In this document: piece after piece, positions 12,951 to 23,720 of the stretch | Layout of the letters: every line of letters starts with the position of its first letter | How positions within the stretch are numbered: the stretch's first letter is position 1 | Origin: Microplitis mediator | Taxonomy: Eukaryota; Arthropoda; Insecta; Hymenoptera; Braconidae | NCBI RefSeq assembly: GCF_029852145.1 | Contig: NC_079974.1 | Location: 11,905,041-11,969,040 of the forward strand | DNA: 64,000 nt | Direction: 5' to 3' | Made by a program: the position numbers and the translations under genes | The notes under the pieces: model-generated | Told to the model about the DNA's origin: nothing | Databases searched by the model: none | Seen by the model: the letters and a program-made list of their open reading frames with translations, nothing else

Positions 12951-12955
12951 ATAAA
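12950..12955 (+). promoter_or_regulatory. Candidate polyadenylation signal AATAAA overlapping the Mhc stop
   Basis: AATAAA begins with the last base of the TGA stop. More AATAAA hexamers occur near 13228 and 13253 and may serve a longer 3' UTR. Confidence 0.4.
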
Positions 12956-13314
12956 GTCTTCACGAATTCACTGTTAAATGATGGGATGCCAAGTATTTCA
13001 ACATTATTGAAAATATTCCTTGATATATGTGAATGAATGGTTAAGCACCTTAGAAAAAAAAATTGTAAAGGACTATAGCAATTAATAGATTTAAAGTAAA
13101 ATTTGAAATGATTCTGTTAGCATAACAAATATTTCAGCTATAAGGTTAAGTGCATCAGTAATAATACTTATGATTGATTGACTCTGAGCTGTATCTAAGA
13201 GTGCTTTCCTATTATAACGCTTCGATTTATAAAATAAAATATGTATTTATTAAAATAAATAAGCAATATCTGAATTCTTGAATCTGATTTTAATATTATC
13301 TATCTCAGTTTGTA

Positions 13315-13626
13315 CACTGAGAAAAAAAAATACTTTTATCAAAAACATTTACTTGAGACAAAAACATATATTCTTGATAATTTTCAAGAATATATAATTT
13401 CGTCTCAAGAATTCGTAGAATTGAAGGAAATAATTTTTATTCAATTCAAGTAAAGGTATTCTTTTGTTTACTCATAAAATAATATCAAATTCATATAATA
13501 ACAAAAATAAATTTGATGCTCTTTTCTCAAGAAATTGATAATTAATAATAATAAAATAAATATTTTGAACGGATTTCTTGAACCAAGAAATTCTTGTTTG
13601 GAAAATAGTATTTTTTTTTCTCAGTG
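13315..13626. mobile_element. 312-bp MITE, CACTGAGAAAAAAAAATAC ends, TA duplication
   Basis: The left end CACTGAGAAAAAAAAATACT is mirrored by TATTTTTTTTTCTCAGTG, with TA on both flanks. The interior is A/T-rich with CAAGAA motifs. It resembles the element at 23973-24216. Between it and the BEL element (13627-14390) I see no gene. Confidence 0.8.
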
Positions 13627-14390
13627 TAAGCAATTCTAAACAACAATTAAATCCTTATTTGATACGTTTGAAATACTTTATCACTAGATTTTAAGACGAT
13701 AAAAGCACATTATATAAATAATTCATCAACTAAAATAATCGTGAAAAAAACATTGAGATTATTTTCTAAATAATTTAATTTAATCGATCATTCCGTAAGA
13801 AAACTATTTATTCTGGGAATGCTTACTATAAGTAAAAACTTAATTTGAAAAATTTTTGAAATAAGTTTGAAAAGAAGTCTTGTTTAAGAAAATATTGTTC
13901 TCTATCCCCAATATTGATCGATGTTTGCACAAGAATTGTTCACAATGTTGTGAACATATCATAAACAATAGTGACTGAAATTTTACGTAAGACTCTTGAA
14001 ACAGATTTCTTGCGCAAGAATTAAACAATTATTGCTCCAGATTATGATTTCAGAAACTTGCGTCAAACTGCACCAGAGTATGGCCAAGATCCATTGAGCT
14101 CCCCTCTTCTATCGATTTATGCTACAACGTTAAGAGTATAGCAGTTTCAGAAGTTCTCATTTGATTTTGAATTACAAACCAAACATTCGTTTAAAATTTA
14201 CTGTCACCGCTAATGGTGCTATTAATAAATTGGTCATCAAATAAATTAAACAATAACTTGACTTTATAGACAAAAAACTTTTCTAAAAAATGTATGTTCG
14301 TCTTAGTTAACAGCTGACATTGTGCACAAAATATTTATAGTCTTTTAGATTAAATTAAACATTTGATTTGATTTTTCATGTTTCCATTAC

Positions 14391-15359
14391 TTATATCTAT
14401 GAAACTTTTAAAAATACGAAATTTTTCACCATTGAGGAAATATCCGGGAGTCAAAGCGGTTAAATCTACAGGATCTTCGGATAGCGGAGCGATCGGTCTT
14501 GAATTTAGCACAGCTTCAATCTGTGTTAACACTGTAGCGAGTTGGTCGTAAGTCAATAGCGATTCACCAATAGTTCGAATAAGATGGAACTTGATTGACT
14601 TAACGGCTGCTTCCCATTTGCCACCAAAATGAGGAGCGCTTGGCGGGTTGAACTTCCAGTCTGTGTCATCCGTAGCGAGTAAATACTGGAGTTTCTTTAG
14701 CTGTCTCGATCCTGCTGTGAATTCTTTCTTTAGCGTGGCGTCTGCTCCTACAAAATTTGTACCACAGTCCAAGTATAGGGTACTGCAGGAGCCTCTCCGA
14801 CTAGTAAATCTTCGAAATGCAGCGACGAAAGCGTCAGTAGAATAATCGGTGACAATTTCAATATGTATAGCGGACGTAGCGAGACATACAAATACAGCGA
14901 TTCATCCTTTATAAGTTTTCGCACCTCGACCTTGAAATGTCTTCAGTGTTACTGGCCCAGCGTAGTCTATTCCAGTGTGTAAGAATGCTTTAGATGGTCT
15001 TACACGAGCGGATGGAAATTGTCCCATTAGTTGTTGTGCACGAACACCTCTTTGACTCGTGCACACAACGCAGCGAAGAATATGTGACCTAACTGGAACT
15101 CGCCCACCTTTTATCTAGACAGATCTCCGAAGATCAGCGGAGTCAATTGAGTTCCCCTGTGGAATGTTCCATGATGCGAATGATCTATTAGTAGCGTACT
15201 TAGGCGTGATGATCTTGGTAAAATAGCTGGATTTTTTTGGTGATCATCCAGTAGCGAATTCTTCAAGCGACCGCCGACTCTGAGTACTCCATTGTAGTCG
15301 ACGTAGGGAATCAATTTAGCGAGACGATGATTTCGTTGTAGAGAATCACCATCTTTCAA
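14391..15359 (-). pseudogene. BEL/Pao integrase, fragmented
   Basis: The upper piece (15111-15359) has the H-H-C-C region start: LAKLIPYVDYNGVLRVGGRL and LLIDHSHHGTFHRG. The lower piece (14391-14772) has the catalytic core second Asp in DCGTNFVGAD and the Glu in GGKWEAAVKSIKFHL, then LTALTPGYFLNGEKF. Between the pieces the frame shifts, so the first catalytic Asp region is not in a continuous ORF. It ends short of a normal C-terminal domain. Would insert retroelement cDNA if intact; here inactive. Confidence 0.85.
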
Positions 15360-15540
15360 TAGTTTCAGCTCTTGCGAATAGTACTGACTTTGTGTTTACT
15401 TAATCAGCAAAGTCTTTGCGAGTTCCAGGTCGACTGTCGATAGTGGTGTGGCCAGTGTGGACTGCGGCACTTTTTTAAATTTAGCGATGGCACGTAGACA
15501 GATTCCAAGCGTGCGAAGTAGTTGTCACAACTTAGAAAAT

Positions 15541-17162
15541 TTATCCAGTAGCGTGTGTAGCGCCCAGACTTGGACGTTCTTCTAGATGTGATACCGTCTG
15601 CGTAGTGATGTCAAAAGATGGCCAGTTTTCTTCTGATTGACTGAGCCACTTAGGTCCCGTCCACCATAGCGAATGCTGTTCTAGTTTGGCTGCTGTTAAA
15701 CCTCTTGAAGCGCAGTCAGCTGGGTTAAGTTTCCCTGGAACAAAATCCCAGTTGACACTTGGTAGCGATTCTTGAATCTTGGTAACTCTGTTGCGAATGT
15801 AGACTTTCCATCTAGCTGGGTTGTTTCGTATCCACGTTGAGAATACAGCGGAGTCTGTCCACAAGAAAATTGGTACATTTTCAAGTTTCAACACTTTCTT
15901 GACGTAGAGTACCAGTTGAGCGAGTAATACAGCGGCATTGAGCTCCATTCTTGGTATAGATATGGGTTTCAGGGATGCAACTTGTGTTTTGGCACACACT
16001 AGCGAAATGTTGGAGCTTCCAGTAGCGTCAGTAACTTTTAAATAGACGACAGCAGCCATAGCGAGTTGAGACGCGTGAGAGAATCCATGCAGTTCGATTG
16101 ATACCCCAGTTTTTACATGATTCCAGCGAGAAATCTGAATCTTCGAGATCTGATGTAGTTCATCTCGAAATAAATTCCGTTCTTGAAGAAGCAATGGTGA
16201 TAGTGTAGCATCCCAGTCGAAGTTCTGCAGCCAGAGCATCTGCATGAACATCTTGGCTCTCACGATGATTGGTGCCAAAAATCCGAGCGGGTCAAACAAG
16301 CTAGCAATTTCAGACAAAATTGTGCGTTTCGTTGTTTGTGATGCTTCTGGAAGCGAATTGCCGAACTGGAATTTATCCTGTGCTGGATTCCAGGTTAATC
16401 CGAGCACTTTTACCGTAGTATCCCCAATTTCTCTTGGTGTATCTTCTTGGGTTTCCACTGGAGCGACTTGAGAGAGTAATTTCGTTGAATTACTCGCCCA
16501 CTTTGCAAGAGGAAAACATCCTGCGGCACACATATTTATTGTGTCGAGAGCAACTTGAATTGCCTCAGCGAGTTCATCTGCGCCTCCATAGATGTCGTCA
16601 ACATAGCGTGTATTTGTTAGCGGTTCAACCGCTTTTAGACATTTTATTTCCTTCATCTTCAGCAAGTTGTAAAAGTGCTCTGCCAGCGAGATATGGAGCT
16701 GATGTTGTTCCATAAGTAACTGTAGCGAATGCAAATACTGTTGGGATGTCATCTCCGTCAAACCAGAGTATGCACCAAAGTATCATCATAGATGATGATC
16801 TTCCTTGTCAACTGCAATCTGACGAAACATTTTCGTTACGTCAGTAGCGAATAGATAGCGATGGCAGCAGATGCGAATAAGTACGTCACTGATGTCAACT
16901 TAGATCTTGGGGCCCACATGAAGGATCTCGTTGATTGATACGCCAGATGTTGTTTTCCAGGACCCGTTAAATACCACCCTGAGCTTGGTGGTAGTGCTCT
17001 GTTCTTTGAGAATCCCATGATGAGGTAACAAGTAGCTGTCGGCAAGCGAACGACATATTGACCATCAGACTGTCTGTAGTGTGTATTGACAAAGTGTTGT
17101 TCACACTTTTCTACATCTTCATTGTAGTGTGTAGCGAATTCTGTCTGTGACTCTTCTTGATA
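15541..17162 (-). pseudogene. BEL/Pao reverse transcriptase-RNase H, frameshifted
   Basis: 15541-16761 is open for 406 codons: the RT active site TRYVDDIYGGADELAEAIQ, then LGLTWNPAQDKFQF and SLFDPLGFLAPIIVRAKMFM, and an RNase H-like domain with WTDSAVFSTWIRNNPARWK and VPGKLNPADCASRGLT. The RT palm start lies upstream at 16800-17130 in shifted frames (CEQHFVNTH, QYVVRLP, LRVVFNGSWKTTSGVS), with at least two frame breaks. It would convert element RNA to DNA if intact; this copy cannot produce a full enzyme. Confidence 0.88.
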
Positions 17163-18415
17163 CTAAAACTTGCTTAACAAGTCTTGTAATTGGTCATCAA
17201 CAGTAACATGATGACCATAAGCTGTCAATTTTGATATAGCGGTATCCACAGAACCATAAATGATCCAGCCAAGCGTCGTTGACTGAGTGATTGGGTCATT
17301 GTCGTTACCCTTCCTTATTTCAGCGTTGATTATATGAGCAGCTGGTGCTGCAGCCAGAATGATGTCAATAGGTTGTGAGGTTAAGAAGTCTGGATCAGCG
17401 AGTTGTACACCAGTTATGTGCGGCCATTTCTTGTTAGTTAGCGTAAATGACGGTAGGTTCACCGTCAGTAGAGCAAGCACATGAGCTTGGATAGTAATAG
17501 AAGCGTTGTTGTGTAGCGAATGCTCAGAAGAGGTTTTGGCGCCCTCTAGGGGGCGTCAAACCAAGCAAGTACCACCCTTTTCGCGGGTTCTGAGACTATT
17601 ACTCCAACCGTTAGCGGTGCCCACTTGTTTTGCACCTTGTAACATGTGGCAACTCCGTGGTTGCAGGAAGCCAATAGGTACCTCTACGCGGGCGAAGCCG
17701 ACCCCTTTTGACTGTCTTGAATATCTAAGGGTAATAGCCCGTACACAATACTATCACAAGCTACAGTTAGCAAATGATAATCATTTGGTGATGACGGTAG
17801 AGGGCTATCTTTAATAGTTGCCGTCCTAAGATCCAAGTAGGATAATGTGGAAGAAACCCTTTTTAGGGTAATGAGTTATGCTGCAACTCACCACTTATCT
17901 GCAGCCTGTAGACCAATACAGGGAATTGGTACCATGGGGGCCCCATTCCAAGCCCCATTTCGGCTAGAGTCTCTTTATTTCCTGGGATGGAAGGAATGGG
18001 GGGCCGAGTGAGGTAGGACTCGTGGTGGCTGTGGTTAGATACCACACGCAATGGGGATTTTTGATTATACCCCCGGTAAATGTCCACTCTTGATTACGGC
18101 CGAGAGTGTCGCTTAAAGTGTGGAAGATGGGGATTTCGCAGCGCGTGTATGCCCAAAAGGGCGAGGAAACGGCTTCCGTGGAGGAGGTGGACTTAGGTCC
18201 CGTTACATTAATTAATTGTGTAGCGAATGCAGCGTCATCTTGCATGACCCAAGTGATTGTCCAGCTGACACATTACCAATCCCTCGTAATGGTACAGCAG
18301 CCTTATTCAGTGGTATATCCAGCTTCTTAAATAGCGAATGCGTCACAAAGGATAGCTCCGATTCTTGATCGATCAGTACACGAGCAATACATGTACTCCC
18401 TGTCAGCGAATTCAA
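17163..18415 (-). pseudogene. BEL/Pao aspartic protease region, split by an insert
   Basis: The upstream half (18231-18415) carries CIARVLIDQESELSFVTHSL, the DxGSE-like protease signature with Gln-Glu in place of Gly. The downstream half (17163-17508) continues ITIQAHVLALLTVNLPSF and DPITQSTTLGWIIYGSVD. Removing 17524-18215 and one copy of the 15-bp duplication joins TLHSLHN to NASITIQAH in the same frame, so the interruption is a clean insertion into a reading frame still open at this point. Confidence 0.85.
17524..18215. mobile_element. 692-bp unidentified retroposon-like insert with 15-bp TSD
   Basis: Flanked by perfect direct repeats TTGTGTAGCGAATGC at 17509-17523 and 18216-18230. The interior is GC-rich for the window, lacks a convincing ORF, and ends ...ATTAATTAA on the + strand. 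The duplication length and the A/T tail suggest target-primed retroposition (a SINE or a 5'-truncated LINE). No A/B box or RT motif was found, so the family is unknown. Confidence 0.75.
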
Positions 18416-18457
18416 CTTATCAATCGCGGTAGCAAGTAATACATTGAGCGAATGAGC

Positions 18458-18739
18458 TCAGGTCGATGCAGAAGGTTCTTGTACTGATTCAGCGGCAGCA
18501 TCCTTATCAATATGTGTAGAAGTATGATGTGGCTTCTCACAATGGTGGCATCTATCTGTAGTATTGCAGTCAGCGAATCGGTGGCGTCCCAAGTAATTGA
18601 AGCAGAGCCGGTAGTGATGCACCATCATTTTCCGGTTCTGTGGCGTCGCCTGTTGGTAGCTGGGGCAAAACAGAACAAAATATACAACGTAGCTAGCTGA
18701 ACCAGTAGCAGGAGCCGTGCAGATAAGGTAGCGGATCAA
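18458..18739 (-). pseudogene. BEL/Pao gag zinc knuckle
   Basis: Contains CFNYLGRHRFADC and CHHCEKPHHTSTH, a retroelement C-x2-C-x4-H-x4-C-like pair with the first knuckle degenerate (Y for the second Cys). It overlaps the gag ORF end in another frame, so a frameshift separates it from gag. Confidence 0.8.
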
Positions 18740-19800
18740 CCTGCAGGTTTACCTTGTTTGTTTGCAGCGGCTGATCTAGCGTATGACTTCGGTGATGGTG
18801 GTTTTTCAATCACTGGTTTTGATTGAGCTGAGGGTGCTCTTAAACCAACCCAAGAATTTTCCCAAGCACGTACCTTGGCCTTCAACATATCGTGCAGCTG
18901 TTGATAAGTAGAAAATTCGTTGGAGAGTCCCAGCGATGCCATCCACTCCACTCGAAGTTTCTCAGGCAAGCAGTGTACAGTCAAGCGAATCCGGAATGGA
19001 TCTGATTCGTTGATTGGTACTCCTAAAGCAGCGATAGAGTCAAGCGACTTCTTGTTAGCGAGTAACAGAGCGTCCAGTTCAGCAGCGGAGCGACTAGTGA
19101 GCGGTTGCCTGTACAGCAAATCATCGACGTGCATGTCGAGTAATCTGCGTGGATTAGTGTAGCGAGTATTCAATAGTTCCCAAGCAGGTTGGAAAGCGTT
19201 ATCGGTCACCTGTACATTAGCGAGTAAGGCAGTGGCCTCACCTTTTACCTGCGTCTTCAAGTAGTGCATTTTTTGTGACCCAGTTAGCGCATCTTCTTTT
19301 ATAACCAGCGAGGTGAACAGGTCCTTGAATGAATCCCATTCGTCATAATTGCCTTGGAACGTAGGCAATTTGATTTGCGGCAAATTGGTTTTATGCACGT
19401 CTCCAAAATATGCAGTCTGATCATGGTTGACCGCATGGGCATCATGAACAGGTTCTAGAGCGGGTTTCACAGCGCTGAGTCTCACTAGAAGTTCAGTATA
19501 CACCTGACTAACGGTACTTAAAGCGTTACCTGTATGGTATTCATTGTTGATGATTTCTGGGATATCATCAAAGATTCTCTCATGAGTTGTGTTGAAGCGA
19601 GTCCACAAATCATTCAAGAAAGCGAGTTCAGCATCTATCGCGGCGGCACCTTGAGTAGCGAGTATGGCGTCAGTCAAGCGAGTGGACATATTGCGCATTA
19701 TGTCGATGCGGTTCATTTGTAGAGTGACTTGGGCTTCGATGGCCATCTTGATTACGCGTTGCACACAAAATGGACGCGATAAGTGAAACCACCCGTACAA
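18736..19800 (-). CDS. BEL/Pao gag polyprotein (DUF1759-type)
   Basis: 354 open codons; the true start is more likely the Met of MAIEAQVTLQMNRIDIMRNM than the first ATG. The centre reads LPQIKLPTFQGNYDEWDSFK and KMHYLKTQVKGEATALLANV, hallmark BEL/Pao gag, followed by WELLNTRYTNPRRLLDMHVD and PEKLRVEWMASLG. It would form the capsid of the retroelement particle. The frame is intact here but disconnected from pol. Confidence 0.88.
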   Translation of the reverse strand: MYGWFHLSRPFCVQRVIKMAIEAQVTLQMNRIDIMRNMSTRLTDAILATQGAAAIDAELAFLNDLWTRFNTTHERIFDDIPEIINNEYHTGNALSTVSQVYTELLVRLSAVKPALEPVHDAHAVNHDQTAYFGDVHKTNLPQIKLPTFQGNYDEWDSFKDLFTSLVIKEDALTGSQKMHYLKTQVKGEATALLANVQVTDNAFQPAWELLNTRYTNPRRLLDMHVDDLLYRQPLTSRSAAELDALLLANKKSLDSIAALGVPINESDPFRIRLTVHCLPEKLRVEWMASLGLSNEFSTYQQLHDMLKAKVRAWENSWVGLRAPSAQSKPVIEKPPSPKSYARSAAANKQGKPAG

Positions 19801-19804
19801 AAAT

Positions 19805-19950
19805 GGATTGTTAACTGATTGATCACTGACTGATCACTCATCGATCACGGATTGATCAACAACTCATCGTTAATCGATAAATAATTGATCAGTCAGTAAT
19901 CAACCACAGATCAATAAGAGATCACTTAAAGATCAATAACTGATCACTAG
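19805..19950. repeat. GATCA-rich leader between gag and the foldback element
   Basis: About nine GATCA motifs in 145 bp, several as the palindrome TGATCA, with irregular spacing. It lies just 5' of gag on the element's strand, where a BEL leader would be. No primer-binding site was recognised. Confidence 0.6.
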
Positions 19951-20000
19951 AGCCAGGAAGTTTGCCCTGCTAAAAATAGCGCTAAAAAAAATTTTTGTGA

Positions 20001-21540
20001 CGACAATTTTGATTGGCTCATTTAAATTTTAAATGAAATCGAATTCAAAGAGGAAACAAAAGAACGATCTACATTGAAAATAATTTTAAATATTAATAGT
20101 ATATTTATAGGAGATTTTATTTATGTTTTTTGTATTTTATAGGGAAAACCAGTGGACTTGGTCCAAGTATGACAGCTCAACCTCTTGGTACTCCAGCTTG
20201 TTCGATCAACTAGTCCAATTTTTTTTGCTTTTTAAAAAAAACAGGTGTCTCGGTCCAAATATGAAGGCTCGACTACTTGGTACTCCAGCTTGTTCCTCCA
20301 ACTACTCCAATTTTTTTTTATGTTTTTTTTTGGAGGAAAAACCCGTCTTGCTCGCGATCTTGCTCGCGATCTTGCTCGTGATCTTGCTGGCAATCTTGCT
20401 CGCGATCTTGCTTGTGATCTTGCTGAGAGTCTCGCTAGCAATCGTGCTCGCGATCTTGCTGGCAATATTGCTCGTGACCTTGGTAGCGATCTTGCAAGCA
20501 ATCGTGCTCGCGATCTTGCTTGCAATCTTGCTCGTGACCTTGCTGACAGTCTTTCAGCAATCTTGCTCGCGATCTTGCTGGCAATCTTGCTCGCGATCTT
20601 GGTGGCGATCTTGCTGAGAATCTTGCTCGTGATCTTCGTGGCGATCGTACCGGCGATATTGCTCGTGATCTTGGTGGCGATCTTGCTGAGAGTCTCGCTA
20701 GCAATCGTGCTCGCGATCTTGCTGGCAATATTGCTCGTGACCTTGGTAGCGATCTTGCAAGCAATCGTGCTCGCGATCTTGCTTGCAATCTTGCTCGTGA
20801 CCTTGCTGACAGTCTTTCAGCAATCTTGCTCGCGATCTTGCTGGCAATCTTGCTCGCGATCTTGGTGGCGATCTTGCTGAGAATCTTGCTCGTGATCTTC
20901 GTGGCGATCGTACCGGCGATATTGCTCGTGATCTTGGTGGCGATCTTGCTGACAGTCTCGCTAGCAATCGTGCTCGCGATCTTGCTGGCAATATTGCTCG
21001 TGACCTTGGTGGCGATCTTGCTCGCGATCTTGGTGGCGATCTTGCTGAGAATCTTGCTCGTGATCTCCGTGGCGATCGTACCGGCGATCTTGCTCGTGAT
21101 CTTGGTGGCGATCTTGCTGACAGTCTTGCTTGCGATCTTCGTGGCGATCGTACCGGCGATCTTGCTCGTGATCTTGGTGGCGATCTTGCTGACAGTCTTG
21201 CTTGCGATCTTGCTAGCAATCTTACTCGTGATTCGTGTAGTTAATCAAAAAAGCTTGAGTACCAAATTTTCGAGCCGTCATACTTGGACCGAGACACCTG
21301 TTTTTTTTAAAAGCAAAAAAATTGGACTAGTTGATCGAACAAGCTGGAGAATCAAGAGGTCGAGCTGTCATACTTGGACCAAGTCCACTGGTGTTCCCTA
21401 TAAAATAAAAAAACCAAAAAAAAAAATCTATTATAAATATACTATCAATATTTAAAATTGTTTTCAATGGAGATCGTTCTTTTGCTTTCTCGTTGAATTC
21501 GATTTAATTTAAAAATTAAATGAGCCAATCGAAATTGTCG
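20001..21540. mobile_element. Foldback element with minisatellite core
   Basis: The left arm (20001-~20340) starts CGACAATTTTGATTGGCTCA and is mirrored by the right arm (~21236-21540), including inverted blocks with CCAAGTATGACAGCTC and GGTGTCTCGGTCC. The arms enclose a tandem 12-bp repeat. The structure resembles foldback (FB/Galileo-type) elements: long inverted repeats, an internal tandem array and no transposase. No flanking duplication was identified. Confidence 0.8.
20340..21236. repeat. 12-bp minisatellite (GATCTTGCTCGC) with 264-bp higher-order period
   Basis: About 74 units of GATCTTGCTCGC and variants. A distinctive block starting GACCTTGGTAGC occurs at 20475 and again at 20739, exactly 264 bp (22 units) later, with near-identical variant order. 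Because 12 is a multiple of 3, several frames on both strands stay open for 100-200 codons (LARD, ILLA, RARS repeats). I regard these as artefacts, not proteins. Confidence 0.92.
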
Positions 21541-22747
21541 TTATAAAGTCTGTCCAGGTCTCAGGGAAGTAAACATGAGGGTGACATACCGTTCAAATTC
21601 AGCTGCTGACAGTTTTGGCCGAGCATTCTTTGAAATAAAACCTGAAACATATATTATTTAAATTATTGCATGTATTATTTTATTATCAGGCAATAGTTTT
21701 ACGAGAAGAGCATTTAATTATTGTAAACACTGATGGCATCTGTAACGCAAATTAACTCTACCGTAAACAGCAGTTAATACATCATTTGGCAACCGTGTCC
21801 ACCCGTTTCCACCCGTGCGGCTCATTTTTAGTAGATTGTCTGTCCCAATAACTTTCTTGGAAATCTGTCTCGACATTTCTTTCGAGTCATAAACGTATTT
21901 GCTTTTGAGGTACTCCCACTCACATGATTCAATATACACATCACTCATTGGATGCAATTCAACCTGTTTATTAAAAGATTATGCTTTTAGATTATTTGTC
22001 ACCCAAAATCTATCATTTGTTACCTTTCGAGGCCCCGATAAATTCCATGGCATCTTAGAAGAACCACTCGCTGAAAAACAACATGCCGGAAAATCGTTCG
22101 TCTCAACAAACGTTTTAGAGGATGAAGATGAAGAACAACCGTGACCTTTGAGGAATCCGACGACGCCTTGCAAGAATCCAATGTAACGTTGAGATTCTAA
22201 AATTTGAATAATAATAATTATTTGAATAGAACAAATAAATTTTTAATAAATAGATATATATATTTATCACCATTTTTTAAGTTACACAAAGGACAGTTAA
22301 AACATTGGGAACTCCTCCGTGAACTTTTACTTTCAAATGACTCACTTTTACGAGAATTATTTCCCATAAAACGCGGATCATCCAAATCTAATTCGTGAGA
22401 CTTCCTTGGTTTTATATTTTTTTTTTGGTCATCTTCAAAGACTGGAATGACATCTGAGTTAGAAGTCTCATCTTCTGATGATGAATCAGTGATCTTATTT
22501 TCTTTTTCGTGGGAAGTCGCATCTCTTGTTTTGCCTGCTGGAGGTTTGTCTATTTCCTCAAAAATAGATGGCTCCTTTGCTAGCTTTAAATCTCGTTTAA
22601 GTTTTCTCTTTTTAATTTCACTGGTAAGCTCTTTACCTTCCTTATTGGATTCTCGTTTGCAAGCCCTCAGGTTTTTCTTGTGTTTATTGTCTTCCGGAAC
22701 ACAAACGTTTCCATCGACATCTACTTCTAACGACTTGTTATGTCCGA
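21541..22747 (-). CDS. Multi-exon gene, possible BEN-like protein (3' part)
   Basis: Four exons with consistent phases on the - strand: 22747-22271, 22196-22024, 21963-21762 and 21641-21541 (stop TAA 21543-21541). Junctions are GT/AG, phases 1, 0, 1. The first exon is Lys/Glu/Ser-rich (DDQKKNIKPRKSHELDLDDP) and ends with a Cys pair (CFNCPLCNLKNG). The second has a six-Ser run. The last two encode KEMSRQISKKVIGTDNLLKM, SRTGGNGWTRLPNDVLTAVY and FISKNARPKLSAAEFERYV, similar in layout to BEN domains. That family call is tentative. The 5' end was not found: exon 22747 begins mid-codon. The stop codon lies exactly against the foldback element, so the C-terminus may be truncated. Confidence 0.6.
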
Positions 22748-23532
22748 CTATTATTTAATTAATATTCGGTTGCGTGGATTAGGGCGTTCGGACTAACCAA
22801 TGCAATTTTCGGCTTAAATATTTATTTCAAGCCTTATTTTATTTTTAGGGATACGTTTCGATGTGGATCCTCTTTTAAATCTAGTTGGATTAAAACAGAG
22901 TTATTTTTATAAGTAGGTGAATATAAAATATGCTAATCGACACATACGATTTCGGAATTATAGCGTCCTTATTTCCAATGAAGTTTTGAGGCTGGTTGGG
23001 AATTCGTTATTGAGTCGCGAAAGAAAAGAAGTCAATTATAAATTTCTTACTTTTCCGCTGATACTTTCTCTTTCTTTAATTTTCTTCTGGAATACTCCTT
23101 TCCAGTAGATCTCGGGATCCTCGAGAATGTTCCCTCGCTGTGGACCCTTGGATTGGCTGCTAGCTTCCTCGTACAAGTGATTTTCGAGGGAGAATTGGGT
23201 GATAACTTATTATTTAACTTATTTTTATAAATAATACACAATAATTATTGGCACTGTATGTTTATTTTATATTCGATTTTGGTTGGTAACTAAAAATAAA
23301 ATTCTTTTTATGTTCCTTAATGGAAAATAGAGATGATACTCTTCAAAGGAGTTTACTTTTATTTTTAAACGCTTATTCAAACTTTTTATTGTTTAAATAT
23401 ACTAGAAATTTTTCGCGCGCGCGCCTATATATCCTGCTTCGCGTATGAATTAGTGTATAATTATATTAGTATGCTTAAAAAAAAGATCTACGTACATCGT
23501 TAATTTAATTATTTCTATAAATTTATATATAC

Positions 23533-23533
<1 letters not shown>

Positions 23534-23592
<59 letters not shown>
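23534..23592. repeat. (TA)n microsatellite
   Basis: About 29 TA units. The interval 22748-23533 is AT-rich; a - strand ORF at 23047-23241 ends at a good donor (AAAA|gtaaga) and could be an upstream exon of the 22.7-kb gene, but its phase does not fit directly. Confidence 0.85.
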
Positions 23593-23600
<8 letters not shown>

Positions 23601-23622
23601 GCGCACAATGCACATGACAAAT

Positions 23623-23720
23623 ATAAGATCTACTTGTAGTTGGTCGTGTCATTTCAGAATCGCACATCGAGGAATACACTGAAATATTATGATTAATTTC
23701 TTTAAACTCATAAAATTTTC
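23623..23720 (-). mobile_element. Short Helitron 3'-end fragment, second copy
   Basis: Shares GATCTACTTGTAGTTGGTCG and the following block with 24248-24284. Then, after skipping about 80 bp, it shares GAATACA(C/A)TGAA and ACTCATAAA with 24370-24420 at the end of the RepHel ORF. It reads as a deleted relic of a related Helitron end. Confidence 0.55.

Larger units (their letters stand above)
14391..19800 (-). mobile_element. Degraded BEL/Pao LTR retrotransposon (gag-PR-RT-RH-IN)
   Basis: Reading on the - strand from 19800 down, domains follow BEL/Pao order: gag, CCHC knuckle, DUF1758-type aspartic protease, RT (YVDD), RNase H, then integrase with a zinc-binding N-terminus. The pol frame is broken by several stops and frameshifts, and integrase homology fades near 14391. 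No LTR pair was found: a foldback element starts at 20001 on the 5' side and AT-rich DNA replaces the 3' side. The element is therefore a dead, truncated copy. Confidence 0.9.

Noticed and set aside
17506..18330. Short ORFs across the 692-bp insert
   Set aside because: They begin or end in flanking BEL DNA and show no domain; the insert looks non-coding.
20123..21455. Several 97-211 codon ORFs encoding LARD, ILLA or RARS repeats
   Set aside because: All derive from a 12-bp minisatellite whose period preserves any frame; several frames on both strands are open at once, and the array lies in a foldback element.
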